A stretch of 64,000 nt of DNA from Acidovorax delafieldii. Its GTDB lineage: Bacteria > Pseudomonadota > Gammaproteobacteria > Burkholderiales > Burkholderiaceae_C. The notes under the pieces were generated by a model. The model was not told the origin of the DNA, ran no database searches, and saw only the letters and a list, made by a program, of their open reading frames with translations. A program made the translations under genes and the position numbers. The stretch lies in the NCBI RefSeq assembly GCF_007993815.1, contig NZ_VJWE01000012.1, positions 372,001 to 436,000 of the forward strand, in the 5' to 3' direction. This document shows positions 62,848 through 64,000 of this stretch, piece after piece; the stretch's first letter is position 1, and each line of letters begins with the position of its first letter.

Positions 62848-63318
62848 TCAGGCAGGACTGGACCGCAGGCCGTAGGCTTTGCCGTCCACAAACAGGTACT
62901 CGGCGCGCAGTACCGCCTCGCCCTTTTCGTCCCGCAGGCCAAAACCCACGACTGATACGGCGGTGCCTGGCTTGATCTCTGGCACCTGCCACGCCTGCAT
63001 GCGGGTCAAAGGCGCCAGCTCAATCTCCCAGACGCGGTCCTTGCGGGTGGGGAGCACCGTTTTGGCCAGCAGCGCGCGGCCATCCACGGGCGCTGTCTGC
63101 GCGGGGATGGCGCGTTGCGCAAGGTCCGCTGGCAACCGGAGCGCAGCGGGCAGTTCCAGCTCCAGCTCTGCGTGCGGGTTTTGCCAGCGCACTTTCCGCG
63201 CTGTGCCCTCCAGATACAGCGGTCGGTCTGCATCGAAACTGCTCCAGCCATGGTGGGCGTGCCCCCCCAAAGGCAAGGCACTGGCGGCGATCAGCACATG
63301 GCGACGTTGCAGGCTCAT
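62848..63318 (-). CDS. DUF6152-type exported protein
   Basis: A 156-residue protein. The start at 63318 follows AGGAGTCTGT. A Tat/Sec-like leader (MSLQRRHVLIAASALPLGGH) precedes HHGWSSFDADRPLYLEGTAR, VRWQNPHAELELELP and VVGFGLRDEKGEAVLRAEYL. The HHGW and NPHA motifs fit DUF6152. Periplasmic; function unknown. It follows a membrane-protein gene on the same strand by 29 bases. Confidence 0.82.
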   Translation of the reverse strand: MSLQRRHVLIAASALPLGGHAHHGWSSFDADRPLYLEGTARKVRWQNPHAELELELPAALRLPADLAQRAIPAQTAPVDGRALLAKTVLPTRKDRVWEIELAPLTRMQAWQVPEIKPGTAVSVVGFGLRDEKGEAVLRAEYLFVDGKAYGLRSSPA

Positions 63319-63347
63319 ACAGACTCCTGATGAAGAGGCGGTCGATA

Positions 63348-63767
63348 TCAAAGATACGCAATCCAGCGGCCACAAGCCACCACCGCCAGCCAGACCATGG
63401 TGGATGCGAGCATCTGAAGGCGGGCCAGCCCGTCCAGGCGCGTGAGGGAATCACGTGCATGGAACCACGCCGCATTACAGCCCGCAAGCATTAACAACAG
63501 CATCTTCAAGGTAAAGGCGCGGTTGCTGAGCAGCTCCGCAGGCTGGGTGGCAAACATCAGCAGACCCGACGCTGCGGCCAATCCGAAGCCGCACAGCGCC
63601 ACAGCGAGACCCAGCCGCGCGAGGTCTTTCACCGGCAGTGCCGCACCACGTCCGAACACCCGCAACTCCAGCAACACCAGATTGCCCAGCAACAGCGCAA
63701 TGCCCACAATGTGGACGACTTCGAGCGCGGGATAAGCCCAGGCGTGTGTCTTGAGTGCGGTGAACAC
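63348..63767 (-). CDS. Four-helix membrane protein (DUF6644-like)
   Basis: A 139-residue inner-membrane protein with four hydrophobic segments: EVVHIVGIALLLGNLVLLEL, LGLAVALCGFGLAAASGLLM, MLLLMLAGCNAAWF and LASTMVWLAVVACGRWIAYL. His residues in helix 1 and near helix 3 (FHARDSL) could bind heme or metal. It is upstream of the DUF6152 gene, a pairing seen elsewhere. The family name is tentative; CopD-like proteins are an alternative. Confidence 0.65.
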   Translation of the reverse strand: MFTALKTHAWAYPALEVVHIVGIALLLGNLVLLELRVFGRGAALPVKDLARLGLAVALCGFGLAAASGLLMFATQPAELLSNRAFTLKMLLLMLAGCNAAWFHARDSLTRLDGLARLQMLASTMVWLAVVACGRWIAYL

Positions 63768-63786
63768 GGCTGGCAGTCCTTTTCGA

Positions 63787-64000
63787 TCAATCCGCCCGCA
63801 GCAAATCCAGCATCAGAGCAACCCTCGCCTTGACCGGCGACAGGCCCTGCGAGGCGGGCAGCGCATCCCCCGGCTTGGGCAGCACCTGCCCCTCCGCGCA
63901 GCGGGTGGAGCGCACCACTCCCACCCCGGCGTCCTGCGCACGCACCAAAGCGGCCGCCAGATCGTAGTGGATCGTGCCATTGCCGGTGCAGGCCACCACC
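63787..64000 (-). CDS. L-asparaginase, C-terminal end (5' part outside window)
   Basis: The last 70 or so residues of an asparaginase. GNGTIHYDLAAALVRAQDAG, VVRSTRCAEGQVLP and GLSPVKARVALMLDLLRAD match the C-terminal domain of bacterial asparaginases. Type I versus II cannot be told without the N-terminus. The stop is at 63787. Confidence 0.88.
   Translation of the reverse strand, partial: VVACTGNGTIHYDLAAALVRAQDAGVGVVRSTRCAEGQVLPKPGDALPASQGLSPVKARVALMLDLLRAD

Overview
The window is GC-rich, densely coded DNA from a betaproteobacterium. Several features point to the Comamonadaceae, close to Acidovorax: two Bug-type (tripartite tricarboxylate) solute receptors, the block lpxK-Trm112-kdsB-adk behind exbB/exbD, a family of short intergenic repeats containing AGCTATCAA, and gene content typical of the group. 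No rRNA, tRNA, CRISPR array, insertion sequence or integrase was recognised. The left edge cuts a Sel1-repeat gene and the right edge cuts an L-asparaginase gene.

Layout. 1-2.1 kb: Sel1-repeat protein and a small HTH protein. 2.1-6.6 kb: sugar-acid locus, with a Bug receptor and a beta-propeller lactonase divergent from a second Bug receptor and kdgD; a FadR-type GntR motif lies upstream of both arms. 6.7-15.5 kb: NTF2-like lipoprotein, 2-hydroxyacid dehydrogenase, M20 carboxypeptidase, LysR regulator, metR/metE and a ketopantoate reductase. 15.8-21 kb: marR-controlled tripartite efflux operon (outer-membrane factor, emrA, emrB), then a DUF3309 mini-protein. 21.6-25.9 kb: PAS histidine kinase, EF-hand protein and a NarL/LuxR-type two-component pair. 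26.3-30.5 kb: a curli/HfaB-like locus with a secreted protein built of three exact 39-residue Asn/Gln/Ser repeats, a small exported protein, a lipoprotein joining CsgG-like, peptidoglycan-binding-like and DUF4384-like regions, and a Sel1-like protein.

30.7-42.1 kb: LysR regulator and valine-degradation genes (mmsA, acyl-CoA dehydrogenase, mmsB). Between the LysR gene and mmsA sits a tightly coupled five-gene operon (32.06-36.5 kb): collagen-like secreted protein, Asp/Asn beta-hydroxylase with a Nif11-like tail, sulfotransferase, Tat-type solute-binding protein and phage-tail-collar protein. This is the best candidate for an undescribed system; my reading is hydroxylation plus sulfation of an exported protein. 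42.2-48.1 kb: signalling operon (three-PAS histidine kinase, single-domain receiver, REC-GAF-PAS-PAS-GAF-GGDEF-EAL protein). 48.4-53.4 kb: redox/detoxification operon (GST, tautomerase, NTF2-like, MBL hydrolase, catalase-like protein, DsbA-like) opposite a LysR regulator. 53.5-64 kb: housekeeping genes icd, DUF192, sodB, xseA, exbB/exbD, lpxK, kdsB, adk, then DUF6152 and membrane genes and the asparaginase end.

Start sites were chosen from Shine-Dalgarno spacing, signal peptides and gene overlaps. Family assignments come from motif recognition by eye, not from database searches.
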